A stretch of DNA of 34,872 nucleotides. Source: a virus. The notes under the pieces are model-generated. The model saw only the letters and a list, made by a program, of their open reading frames with translations. It made no database searches and was not told the origin of the DNA. Every line of letters starts with the position of its first letter. Within the stretch, counting starts at the first letter, position 1. The position numbers and the translations under genes are program-made. Of this stretch, positions 7,567-14,375 are shown piece by piece. The DNA lies in IMG/VR virus record IMGVR_UViG_3300034104_000496, positions 1 to 34,872 of that record, one strand, 5' to 3'.

Positions 7567-9752
7567 TGTGGCATTCCCATTTGTTGTTGTGGGGGAGGCA
7601 TTTGTTGTTCTTCCATGGGCATGGATTCCTCACGCATCTCAGGCATCTGGTTCATCATGCTCTGCGACTCCATGGCCGCAGCAACAACACCCATGGCGAT
7701 GTCTTGAATCTGTTCTTCAGTCATACCGGCCTGAACAGCGGCAATGCGCTTGGTTTCGGCATCATACGCTTTGATCTGAGCCTCAAAGTCCTTGCGCTCC
7801 AAGTCTTGCATCTCGATTGATTTGCCGACATTCTGGATCATCTGGTACATCTGCTCCATCTCAGCGCCCATGGCCTGAATCTGTTGCTGCGCTGCCTGCA
7901 AGGCTGGATCGTCCTCGCCATCTGACAAGAACTTGGGGTCAATGGTTTTGGCAAAGCGCTTAGACATTTCCTGTGCGCCAGGCCAGTCCATGTTCTTGAC
8001 AAACAAGTCACCAGCCACAGACCACAATTGTGGGTTGCCTTGCAGCAGTTGAGCCATGGCTTCCAAAGCCTCTTGGCGCTTGGTTGCGTAGCCTGGGCCA
8101 GTCGTGGCCACCACATCGTACTTGCCAACGCCTGGGTTGTAGATTTTTTCGATCACAATACCCTGCTCGTTGACAATCTTGTTGACGGGTTGCGGCTGGT
8201 CAGGGTTGATCTTGACCATCTTAGTCTCGCCGTCCTCACCAATGATGCGGGCAATGCGCTGAGTGTCGTAAATCTTGGGGATCAAGTCCACCAACTGACG
8301 GGCCACATGGCGCACGGCACGGGTCAGATTATCCCCGTAATGGAAAGTACCTACGTCACCCTCACGCTGGCGAGCCAAAATGGCTTTGCCAGAGCGCTCG
8401 TTGCTTCCCATGCCCAAAGAGGCATTGTATTGACCGGTTGTGGACTTAATGTCCTCAGATGCGCCTGCCTTGGCCTGCAATAGCCCGCTGGAGGCCATTG
8501 GCGGCTGTGCCCGCTGGGGTAGTGGCAAGACTGCACCTTGGCCGTCTGTAACGTCTGGATTGACCTCAAGGTACGGCCAGTTGTTTGTGTTGGCTGTCTT
8601 CCACTTGTCCTCGTAGCCCTCGAACTGGCCACCGTAGCCAATAAACGGAGCTTTGGGAGCCAGAGCCAGCATTTCGGCCTCTTGACTGACCCAGTAGTTG
8701 TACATGCGCTGGGCATCTTTGGCGTTTCTGACAAGGCCAGAGATGTAAATACGGCCATCAACCTCGAATTCGTTGCCAATCACACGGATCACAGGAATCC
8801 ATTTGCCAGCCCACTCTTTTTGCTCAAGGATTTCATAGCCGTTGATCTTGCAGTACATCACCCGTGGGCGCTCAGATATGCGGCTTTTGATTGGTTTGCC
8901 AAACATGTCCTTGAGCATCTTGTCTTCAGGCGTGCCTTCAAAGGCCGACTGGTTGCCAGGGTACAAATTCAGCTTGGTTTTGTCGTAGTCAATGTAGTAG
9001 TAACTCGCGATACGCACCGTGTCTTCATTGAGCCAGTTGCTGATTGACTGATCACCCACGCCAAGGGACTGGAGTGTCGAGATAGGCGCAGCATCTGGGT
9101 ACTGGCGCTCATATTCTGCTTTTGTCAGGTCTTCGGTAATGAAGCAATACTTGGCGTCTGCGCCCGTTGGGTCTTGAATCAGCGGATCCATGTACACCGA
9201 GAAGCTGTTGCGGATGCGGCCAATCTTGATGTCTTGATCGAATGTGTTTTCGTCACAATATTCGGTCATCAGGGTGATGTAGCCCTCGCCGTAGGACACC
9301 TGATTCTCGCAGGCCGTGTCGTATGCCACATCAGCGTCAGAAATGTACTCAATGTGGCGAATCATGCCGTTAAAAATCTCGGCCACTTCCACATCAGCGT
9401 TGTCATCGACTGGGATGACCTTAGCGCCTGGGCGGTTCTGACGCATGTCATTCGTCACTTGACGAACGTGCTGCGGCAGTTTGTTGATTGTGAGCGTTGG
9501 GCGTGCGTTGATCGTCTGACCCTGCACCGCACCGCGAGTGGCCAAAACGTCAGCAGGCCACTGCCAGTGGTTGTCGGGTGAGCCTGCGTAGAAGCGCAGA
9601 TCGTCAATTTCGTCTTCGCGTGATTCTGCTAGTGCGGAGACTGCCATGTCCAACCGAGCGCGGGCGGTTGTCAGAATGTCTGAGTCAGACTTTGGTGGTT
9701 TGCCGCCAGCGGCTACATTAGCCGCCGCGACCATTCCGGTTGGATCAGCCAT
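7563..9752 (-). CDS. Portal protein, P22 gp1-like
   Basis: The product has 729 residues, close to the 725 of P22 gp1. It forms the dodecameric DNA-entry ring at one capsid vertex and docks the terminase. Early features match large P22-type portals: LRFYAGSPDNHWQWPADVLA, LTINKLPQHVRQVTNDMRQN and YGEGYITLMTEYCDEN. Later come YYYIDYDKTKLN, SGLVRNAKDAQRMYNYW and the wing/crown segment GMGSNERSGKAILARQREGD. The C-terminal 130 residues are glutamine- and methionine-rich coiled coil, corresponding to the barrel of P22 portal, and end in a proline/glutamine tail. Its start overlaps the preceding small gene by one base (TAATG). It lies downstream of the terminase and upstream of the scaffold and coat, with the spike cassette in between. 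Confidence 0.93.
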   Translation of the reverse strand: MADPTGMVAAANVAAGGKPPKSDSDILTTARARLDMAVSALAESREDEIDDLRFYAGSPDNHWQWPADVLATRGAVQGQTINARPTLTINKLPQHVRQVTNDMRQNRPGAKVIPVDDNADVEVAEIFNGMIRHIEYISDADVAYDTACENQVSYGEGYITLMTEYCDENTFDQDIKIGRIRNSFSVYMDPLIQDPTGADAKYCFITEDLTKAEYERQYPDAAPISTLQSLGVGDQSISNWLNEDTVRIASYYYIDYDKTKLNLYPGNQSAFEGTPEDKMLKDMFGKPIKSRISERPRVMYCKINGYEILEQKEWAGKWIPVIRVIGNEFEVDGRIYISGLVRNAKDAQRMYNYWVSQEAEMLALAPKAPFIGYGGQFEGYEDKWKTANTNNWPYLEVNPDVTDGQGAVLPLPQRAQPPMASSGLLQAKAGASEDIKSTTGQYNASLGMGSNERSGKAILARQREGDVGTFHYGDNLTRAVRHVARQLVDLIPKIYDTQRIARIIGEDGETKMVKINPDQPQPVNKIVNEQGIVIEKIYNPGVGKYDVVATTGPGYATKRQEALEAMAQLLQGNPQLWSVAGDLFVKNMDWPGAQEMSKRFAKTIDPKFLSDGEDDPALQAAQQQIQAMGAEMEQMYQMIQNVGKSIEMQDLERKDFEAQIKAYDAETKRIAAVQAGMTEEQIQDIAMGVVAAAMESQSMMNQMPEMREESMPMEEQQMPPPQQQMGMPQ

Positions 9753-9892
9753 TATTTTTTCTTCTTTTCTGCAACACTTCTTTTGACCGAGTACGCGATG
9801 GCCACGGCCTGCTTGACGGGCTTGCCAGCTTTGACTTCAGCTTTGACGTTCTTGCGAAAGGCTTCGGGTGATTTTGATTTAACCAGTGGCAT
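9752..9892 (-). CDS. Small basic protein upstream of portal
   Basis: The product has 46 residues, opening [20 protein letters not shown] and containing [20 protein letters not shown] before a lysine tail. This helical, lysine-rich peptide pattern recurs in phage genomes near terminase and portal genes. Net charge is strongly positive, which suits DNA or nucleoprotein contact. The gene lies in the 140-base interval between the portal start and the preceding gene, shares one base with the portal ATG, and reads cleanly to its stop. No function is established; a packaged or DNA-associated protein is a guess. Confidence 0.75.
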   Translation of the reverse strand: MPLVKSKSPEAFRKNVKAEVKAGKPVKQAVAIAYSVKRSVAEKKKK

Positions 9893-9894
9893 GA

Positions 9895-10047
9895 TTATTT
9901 CTTCTTCGCTGTTTTGGCAGATTCTTTAAACGCTTTGGCAGTTGGCGCGCCCTTGTCGCCTGGCTGGCGCATCTTTTCTTTGCTGCCAGCGGCTATGCGC
10001 TCACGTTTTGCATGGATATTGGCATATAAGCCGGGTTTGGTAGCCAT
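9895..10047 (-). CDS. Small basic protein in the terminase-portal interval
   Basis: The product has 50 residues, [20 protein letters not shown] then [20 protein letters not shown], ending in KKK. The preferred ATG has GGAAG 7 bases upstream. A longer frame beginning 45 bases earlier would overlap the upstream gene and is rejected. The motif [35 protein letters not shown] is one I recall as a recurrent phage small protein beside head genes. It is strongly basic and probably unfolded alone. It is separated by 2 bases from both neighbours. The role is unknown. Confidence 0.8.
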   Translation of the reverse strand: MATKPGLYANIHAKRERIAAGSKEKMRQPGDKGAPTAKAFKESAKTAKKK

Positions 10048-10048
10048 A

Positions 10049-10306
10049 TCAACACTTCCATCGTTTAAGAGCTGCTTTAGCGCGTTCGCCATCTTTGGCG
10101 TTGGCCGCTACTGCGCCCATTCTTGCACAAAATGAATCCTTGCGCCCCTGATCTGCCTTGGTCTTGGGGTTAGGCGCTGGCGCCTTCAAGTTAGAACCCG
10201 TTGCGGCATTGTACTTAGCGCGGCCCTTCTCGGTCAAGCCAGCACCTTTGCTGACTGGCAACTTCTCACCGCGACCAACGCTTAGAGACACACTCTTTTT
10301 AGCCAT
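10049..10306 (-). CDS. Small conserved phage protein, DUF6321-like
   Basis: The product has 85 residues, opening MAKKSVSLSVGRGEKLPVSK. It contains GAGLTEKGRAKYNAATGSNL, KAPAPNPKTKADQGRKDSFC and a C-terminal ALKRWKC. This glycine/lysine-rich pattern with two conserved cysteines near the end is a frequent phage family, which I believe is DUF6321. The ATG overlaps the terminase stop (TAATG). The in-frame TTG 15 bases upstream is unlikely because the ATG sits exactly at the coupling junction. It is basic and likely binds nucleic acid or a virion partner, but this is inferred. Confidence 0.8.
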   Translation of the reverse strand: MAKKSVSLSVGRGEKLPVSKGAGLTEKGRAKYNAATGSNLKAPAPNPKTKADQGRKDSFCARMGAVAANAKDGERAKAALKRWKC

Positions 10307-11832
10307 TACGATCCCATCCAAGAAGTTGCAACCACGCCTCTGCCATTGTACGCTCGGCGCTGCGTGGATTCACGCGCCTCACGGTGGGCTACTGGGAAGG
10401 CAAAAGTGACGCAAATAGCGTCAGCCGCGTCAGGCGAGGCCAATCCGCGTGCCTTCATGTCCTTTTTCGACTCTAAAAAAATAGTCCCTTTGGAGTCGGG
10501 CTTCATCATAGGCGAAATTAAATCAGTTTTAAGAAACCTGTCAAGCGGGATTGAAGCAGTTTTCAGCCAATCCTTCATTTTGCCCCACATTTCGGCTCTT
10601 TTATTGCCATACATGATGGGGTTCATGGACTTATTACCAAAATTGATGCCCTTGACCTTGTACCTTTGCTCTTTCAAACGGTCAACAATACCAGCCCCAA
10701 GCCCGCCTTCGTCGATCACGACCAATGCTGGCTTGTATTCTTCAATTGCCTCAATGACATGACCCACGACAGTCATAGTGTCGTCGCCCCTGTGCCGCTG
10801 AATAGCAATAATGTCCCGTCCCTGCCTGATAGCAATGACTGTTGCATCCGCGCCAAAGCGGGCTGGGTCTACACCGATCACAATGGGTGCGCTGGCGTCG
10901 CGATAAGGACTACGCTTCATCGCCTCGTCTACCAAACTTGCCGATATAAACTGATCGTCGCCCTCGGACGGGAACTGACCGTACACCTCGACGTGCGCTT
11001 GTGATGAGTCAGCGCCGTATTCGTCAATAATCTGCTGGTAGACTTGCTTGTCCGTCCCTTCGACCGTGCGGGCGTCTACTACTTTTGTAGTCCAGAACTC
11101 CCGCTTGCTGTTAAACGCTTCGTAGAAATACCCAGTGTTGCGCCGTGGGTTGGAGAACGCCATCCAGAAACGGTTAGGCGTGTTCTCTGTGAAGAATCCA
11201 GATGTCACCGCCCAGATGCTGTCGTCAATACCAGACGCCTCGTCGAACACGACCAGCACACCGTCGAAGTTGTGGACACCCGCGTAAGCGTCGGGATTCT
11301 CTGCTGACCACAGCCGCCCCTCGACGCCCCAGTAGCGTGTGCCCTTCTTAAGATCACGCTCAACCAATTCCGTGAGCCATTTGGCAGGCATCAGTCTGGT
11401 GGCCGACACCTCAAACCAGTGGCTGTTAAGCGCCATTGCCAGCCACTTGGTAATCTCGGCCCATGTGACACTTCTGAGCTGCGATTCTGAGTTAGCCGAG
11501 ATAATGGTCGTTGAACCAATGCGGGTTGAGAGCATCCAGATCGTGATCCATGAGACTAGGGCTGACTTACCAATACCACGGCCAGATGACACAGCGTGGC
11601 GTAGGGTGTTGAAGTCTAGCTTGCCTTGGTTATCTTTTATGTGGTCGGCAATATGCGTGAGGACTTCACGCTGCCATTTGCGTGGGCCTTTGAAATGCTC
11701 CAGCGGTGTGCCAGGCTGACCCCAAGGAAACGCGAACATGACGAACGCCAGTGGGTTGTCCTTGATCGCTGGCGCCCACAGACGCGCCATAAGTTCCTGT
11801 TCGTCTTCAGCGCTGTATATGGTCGATTGCAT
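10306..11832 (-). CDS. Terminase large subunit (packaging ATPase/nuclease)
   Basis: The product has 508 residues. It pumps DNA into the procapsid and cuts the concatemer. The ATPase half has a Walker A at 82-90 (SSGRGIGKS) and a Walker B at 191-198 (GVLVVFDE), followed by a coupling region around 220-230 (RFWMAFSNPR). The RNase H-like nuclease half has its acidic residues at D322 (VIGVDPARFGAD), D374 (VVIDEGG) and D468/D471 (SPDAADAICV). All key residues are present, so it should be active. The gene overlaps the small subunit by 26 bases, which is unusually deep. It is followed by three small genes and the portal. Confidence 0.95.
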   Translation of the reverse strand: MQSTIYSAEDEQELMARLWAPAIKDNPLAFVMFAFPWGQPGTPLEHFKGPRKWQREVLTHIADHIKDNQGKLDFNTLRHAVSSGRGIGKSALVSWITIWMLSTRIGSTTIISANSESQLRSVTWAEITKWLAMALNSHWFEVSATRLMPAKWLTELVERDLKKGTRYWGVEGRLWSAENPDAYAGVHNFDGVLVVFDEASGIDDSIWAVTSGFFTENTPNRFWMAFSNPRRNTGYFYEAFNSKREFWTTKVVDARTVEGTDKQVYQQIIDEYGADSSQAHVEVYGQFPSEGDDQFISASLVDEAMKRSPYRDASAPIVIGVDPARFGADATVIAIRQGRDIIAIQRHRGDDTMTVVGHVIEAIEEYKPALVVIDEGGLGAGIVDRLKEQRYKVKGINFGNKSMNPIMYGNKRAEMWGKMKDWLKTASIPLDRFLKTDLISPMMKPDSKGTIFLESKKDMKARGLASPDAADAICVTFAFPVAHREARESTQRRAYNGRGVVATSWMGS

Positions 11833-12244
11833 TGACTTGGGCTTCTATGATGTTGGCGTCTTCGACTGTCAGCGCTCGCTTAGTCGCCTCAGCCAGCGCG
11901 CCAGTGATTGATATGCGCTGATCTACTTCGACAGATATAGCCTGCTTGGCCACCCAGCCGTGTTGATGTTTGAGAATTTCTAACGCTGCCTTAGCGTCGC
12001 CGTTAAGGGCGGCTTGGTGCATGACTTTGGACAGTTCGATCTCGCCATCCGCTTTGCCTTTTTGCGCGGCGAGTTCCACCACGGGGTCAAGTTGCGTGAG
12101 TTGTCTGTATTCAATAGGCAGCATGCCTGCGGCGAGCGCTAGTGCGTCGCCTTTGAGGCCCAGCTTGGCCGCGTCATATACCGCCTTCAAGCGCGATTCT
12201 GTCGCTTCGACCTTGCGCGGTGTAAATGGAATCGAATGGAACAT
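11807..12244 (-). CDS. Terminase small subunit
   Basis: The product has 145 residues. The first 50 residues (VEATESRLKAVYDAAKLGLK, GDALALAAGMLPIEYRQLTQ) look like a helix-turn-helix that would recognise the packaging site. Residues 55-100 form the helical oligomerisation region, including GDAKAALEILKHQHGWVAKQ, a sequence style I associate with phage small terminases. The start has GGAG 5 bases upstream. It is the first gene of the leftward late block, facing the repeat array. Its position directly before the large subunit with a 26-base overlap confirms the role. Confidence 0.88.
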   Translation of the reverse strand: MFHSIPFTPRKVEATESRLKAVYDAAKLGLKGDALALAAGMLPIEYRQLTQLDPVVELAAQKGKADGEIELSKVMHQAALNGDAKAALEILKHQHGWVAKQAISVEVDQRISITGALAEATKRALTVEDANIIEAQVNAIDHIQR

Positions 12245-12275
12245 GTGTTCTCCATGCTTTTTGCACGTGGTGCGA

Positions 12276-12309
12276 GTTTACAACAAAAAATAAAAAATTG
12301 TTCGTGAAC
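12276..12309. repeat. A-rich tract framed by an imperfect inverted repeat
   Basis: GTTTACAACAA is followed by 11 bases that are nearly all A and then TTGTTCGTGAAC, giving an imperfect inverted repeat around an easily melted tract. It lies between the small terminase start and the 9-bp repeat array. It could be an unwinding element, a leftward promoter or an operator for the late block. I could not place a convincing -35/-10 pair. The stretch from here to about 12400 shows no gene. Confidence 0.4.
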
Positions 12310-12400
12310 GCTACGTTTTTGCTGGCCCTTTGCGCTCGGCCCTACCCCCTCCCCCTTGGCCAAAAATGCCCTTGTTGCCAGTAGGGTTTTACCTGGTAGC

Positions 12401-12792
12401 CGTGGGTCGTGTGGGTCATGTGGACAATGTGGACCATCAGTTACAAGTCGCACGGCCACGCAATGTGTGGACAATGTGGACAATCATTTTTCTTTTGTCC
12501 ACATTGTCCACATTTTTCTTTCGCGCCAGTTCTTTCTTTTTGCGTGGGAATTCCCTGCGCGTGGATTTGTGGACAATGTGGACCATTTGGACCACCGTTT
12601 TAAATCGGCGCCGGATGAGACGTCAACCTAGCGTTACACACACCCATACATATATCTCTACTTCAAACTTTTATCTTTTTTTTATTATCCACATTGTCCA
12701 CAACCCTTCACAGACCGCGCCGTTGCTGGCTTTGCGTGTGGACAATCGTCAACCCTCACTAAGTCCACATTCTTATCCACGCATGGTCCACA
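12401..12792. repeat. Array of 9-bp DnaA-box-like iterons; candidate replication origin
   Basis: The 650-base gap between divergent blocks carries about 17 copies of a 9-bp unit, TGTGGACAA on the plus strand or TTGTCCACA when inverted. Exact plus copies start at 12419, 12466, 12475, 12568 and 12737; exact inverted copies start at 12495, 12504 and 12694. TGTGGACCA variants start at 12428, 12577 and (inverted) 12784. Other variants start at 12401, 12410, 12586, 12685 (TTATCCACA, the classical strong DnaA box), 12761 and 12773. Several are joined head to tail with an exact 9-bp period. TTGTCCACA is the DnaA-box form known from GC-rich bacteria such as Streptomyces. Origin function is inferred. 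Operators for a phage repressor are the alternative. No credible gene lies here. Confidence 0.7.
12466..12512. repeat. Perfect 18-bp inverted repeat built from four iterons
   Basis: Two direct units (12466-12483) are followed by an 11-base T-rich spacer (12484-12494) and two inverted units (12495-12512). The arms are exact complements over 18 bases. The right arm is followed by TTTTTC, so the RNA could also act as a rightward terminator. As DNA it could extrude as a cruciform or hold a protein dimer. Confidence 0.75.
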
Positions 12793-12823
12793 AACTTAGG
12801 GAAAGTCCTATGTAAAATATTTA

Positions 12824-12862
12824 TTGACAAATTGTGTAGCGTGCAAAGAAATGCTTTACAAT
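12824..12862 (+). promoter_or_regulatory. Candidate early promoter region
   Basis: A perfect TTGACA lies at 12824-12829 and a good -10 (TACAAT) at 12857-12862, but they are 27 bases apart and cannot pair. TACAAT could use TTGTGT at 12832 with a long 19-base spacer. TTGACA would need the poor hexamer AGAAAT at 12847. One of these probably drives the rightward small-gene block, whose first start codon is at 12895 after an AAGGGAG ribosome site. Which pair is used is unresolved. Confidence 0.35.
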
Positions 12863-12894
12863 CTCCACATCAGCAACACAAAAGGGAGATTTTT

Positions 12895-13032
12895 ATGAAT
12901 TGGTACACATTGACGTTTTGGTCTGCTCAGAATCAATACGTAATTTGGAACAACGGCGCAATCGTCGAACGTTTCCGCGCTAAAACTTTGGCCGCCGCTA
13001 AAGCTCGCCTTAACAAATATTTGGAGATCTGA
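12895..13032 (+). CDS. Small early protein, unknown function
   Basis: This is the first gene of the rightward small-gene block, giving 45 residues. The ATG has a strong ribosome site (AAGGGAG, 6 bases before). The protein starts MNWYTLTFWSAQNQYVIWNN and ends with a basic helix (RAKTLAAAKARLNKYLEI). Four tryptophans or tyrosines in the first 18 residues suggest a compact beta-hairpin followed by a helix. The family is not known to me. As the promoter-proximal gene it should be made early and in quantity, which fits a host-takeover factor, but this is inference. Confidence 0.7.
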   Translation: MNWYTLTFWSAQNQYVIWNNGAIVERFRAKTLAAAKARLNKYLEI

Positions 13033-13034
13033 TC

Positions 13035-13310
13035 ATGTACACCGTAGAGCAATTAAAAGCCAAAAACTTTGGCGCTTGGGATTTTTACGTTGGCGCGGCC
13101 GACGTTTGCGACACAACAACAATCGGTTCGTTTTGTTGTGACGGCGACGGCATTGTGTCTGTCAAATTGTCAACCGACGGTTTCATCCGTTTGTACGATC
13201 AAGGCACATATGTGCGTCGCCTCAAGTCTGACATTGACGCGGCCATGGTGCAGGCGACGCGCTACTTGAAAAGACATTACGCAGGCATTTATGAGGAGTA
13301 CTTAGCATGA
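13035..13310 (+). CDS. Small early protein, unknown function
   Basis: The product has 91 residues, with GGAG 8 bases before the ATG. It begins MYTVEQLKAKNFGAWDFYVG and has three cysteines (C25 and a CC pair at 33-34) plus SVKLSTDGFIRLYDQGTYVR in the middle. The C-terminal third is helical with basic patches (ATRYLKRHYAGIYEEYLA). No known domain is recognised. It sits 2 bases after the first early gene and its stop overlaps the next start by 4 bases (ATGA), so it belongs to the same transcript. Confidence 0.7.
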   Translation: MYTVEQLKAKNFGAWDFYVGAADVCDTTTIGSFCCDGDGIVSVKLSTDGFIRLYDQGTYVRRLKSDIDAAMVQATRYLKRHYAGIYEEYLA

Positions 13311-13453
13311 AAACCGCCTCATGGGTCATTGTCGACAAGCAAACAGGCGCGGCCTTGTTTGAAACATTCCAAGCCTCAATCATTCCAAAGATCAACACCG
13401 CGCGCTATGAGGCGGTGCCTATCCTCACTTACTTGCAAGGACTAAACAAATGA
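13307..13453 (+). CDS. Small early protein, unknown function
   Basis: The product has 48 residues, with GAGGAG upstream and an ATGA overlap with the previous gene. The sequence begins MKTASWVIVDKQTGAALFET, and the pattern of a short beta strand, a turn with KQTG, a second strand and a helix ending AVPILTYLQGLNK recalls the small two-strand-plus-helix protein encoded at 14796. The two may be distant copies of one small fold. The function is not known. Confidence 0.65.
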   Translation: MKTASWVIVDKQTGAALFETFQASIIPKINTARYEAVPILTYLQGLNK

Positions 13454-13545
13454 AACACACCATTCTTGACATTCTCGCCGCCGTGGCCATTGGCCTTCTT
13501 TTAACTGTAGGCGCCTTGGCCTACTTTGACATTCTTTGGAGTTAA
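13450..13545 (+). CDS. 31-residue membrane peptide
   Basis: The start overlaps the previous stop by 4 bases (ATGA) and AAGGA lies upstream. The peptide opens MKHTILDILAAVAIGLLLTV and ends GALAYFDILWS, giving one clear transmembrane helix (about residues 5-25). There is no signal-cleavage site. Small single-helix peptides in early phage blocks can affect the host membrane or exclude other phages. Nothing more specific can be said. Confidence 0.6.
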   Translation: MKHTILDILAAVAIGLLLTVGALAYFDILWS

Positions 13546-13548
13546 ACC

Positions 13549-13701
13549 ATGACTTATGAACAACTAATGCAAGCATACGAAAAAGCCGCCATGGCTTTTC
13601 ATAAAACTAAGCCCATGACGCAAGCCGCAAACAAAGCAGGCAAACGCATGGAAAAAGCCATTGAGGCCTTGGAACAATACCGCGCAAATAAAAAGGACTA
13701 A
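13549..13701 (+). CDS. 50-residue helical basic protein
   Basis: GGAG lies 8 bases before the ATG, within the end of the previous gene. The protein, MTYEQLMQAYEKAAMAFHKT then KPMTQAANKAGKRMEKAIEA, is almost entirely helical and lysine rich, with a heptad-like spacing of hydrophobic residues that suggests a helical hairpin or coiled-coil dimer. It ends NKKD. The family and function are unknown. Confidence 0.65.
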   Translation: MTYEQLMQAYEKAAMAFHKTKPMTQAANKAGKRMEKAIEALEQYRANKKD

Positions 13702-13705
13702 TGAA

Positions 13706-13900
13706 ATGACCATTCAACTACCTAACGACGCCGTGGCCGTTGGTTACAAAGAAACGCGCCCATTCCATCATGAGCAGGTGTTTCAAAGCCAGTCTGCCCA
13801 ATTTACCGGTACTGAACGCGAGTTTGTCAAAGCAGGCCACGCATACCAATTTGTTCAAGTTGATCAATTCACACGCCGCATAACTGGCGTCAATTTTTAA
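13706..13900 (+). CDS. Small early protein, unknown function
   Basis: The product has 64 residues. The ATG at this position has AAGGA 8 bases upstream; a frame extending 45 bases further would overlap the preceding gene and is rejected. The sequence MTIQLPNDAVAVGYKETRPF continues with glutamine- and phenylalanine-rich strands (QVFQSQSAQFTGTEREFV, HAYQFVQVDQFTRRITGVNF) and looks like a small beta-barrel or sheet. The family is not recognised. It is followed 11 bases later by the acidic gene. Confidence 0.7.
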   Translation: MTIQLPNDAVAVGYKETRPFHHEQVFQSQSAQFTGTEREFVKAGHAYQFVQVDQFTRRITGVNF

Positions 13901-13911
13901 GGAGACACACT

Positions 13912-14205
13912 ATGTATCAGACTATTGGACTTTCAGACTTCCGCGCAGGTTTTAAATACCGCCCAGACAACTTCTCTTATGAGGGACTGGGCGCGTTGTT
14001 TGACCATCTCGAATCCATGGGAGACGTTGAATTCGACCCCATCGCTATCTGCTGCGATTATTGCGAAGACACAGTTGAGGCCATCGCGCGCGACTATGAC
14101 GTAGAAGGCGACGACTTGCGTATCGCGGTCATTCGCAAACTAGAAGACGAGGGGGTCTTTATCCATGAGACCGAAGACGGAAAAATTCTTTATAGGAACT
14201 TTTGA
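13912..14205 (+). CDS. Acidic 97-residue early protein
   Basis: AAGGAG precedes the ATG. The protein has about 23 acidic and 9 basic residues, a net charge near -14. The core reads FSYEGLGALFDHLESMGDVE then FDPIAICCDYCEDTVEAIAR, followed by YDVEGDDLRIAVIRKLEDEG. I recall FSYExLxxLFDxLE...AICC as a recurrent pattern in phage small proteins, always without a firm function. Strong acidity in a small early phage protein is a property of DNA mimics that block restriction or other DNA-binding host factors. That role is a hypothesis. Three cysteines cluster at 47-51. Confidence 0.75.
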   Translation: MYQTIGLSDFRAGFKYRPDNFSYEGLGALFDHLESMGDVEFDPIAICCDYCEDTVEAIARDYDVEGDDLRIAVIRKLEDEGVFIHETEDGKILYRNF

Positions 14206-14207
14206 CC

Positions 14208-14366
14208 ATGAAATTTAATTACGTAAGCAGAGACGGGTATGCACTTAACGAACACGGGCGCGAAGTGTTAGACGCAAGTGGCGCGCCCATCATTGTCCCA
14301 GTCGACGAACGCGCCGACTATGACTTGGGCTACCGCCCCCATGAAACCCCAACGGATGATGAATGA
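14208..14366 (+). CDS. 52-residue acidic early protein
   Basis: AGGA lies 9 bases before the ATG, 2 bases after the previous stop. The protein MKFNYVSRDGYALNEHGREV then LDASGAPIIVPVDERADYDL has beta-strand character and an acidic C-terminus (TPTDDE). No family is recognised. It is too short to carry a catalytic domain and most likely acts by binding a partner. Confidence 0.6.
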   Translation: MKFNYVSRDGYALNEHGREVLDASGAPIIVPVDERADYDLGYRPHETPTDDE

Positions 14367-14375
14367 GGCCACACC

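Noticed and set aside
11970-12293. Plus-strand frame of 107 residues over the small terminase
   Set aside because: It is antisense to the terminase gene, serine/alanine rich and without a start signal.
12401-12792. CRISPR array
   Set aside because: Units are 9 bp, joined directly or irregularly spaced and on both strands, without spacers of uniform length.
12330-12815. Plus-strand open frames (up to 161 residues) across the repeat array
   Set aside because: Their translations are tryptophan/methionine or valine/aspartate repeats created by the 9-bp units. They have no ribosome site, and the DNA has repeat structure rather than codon structure.
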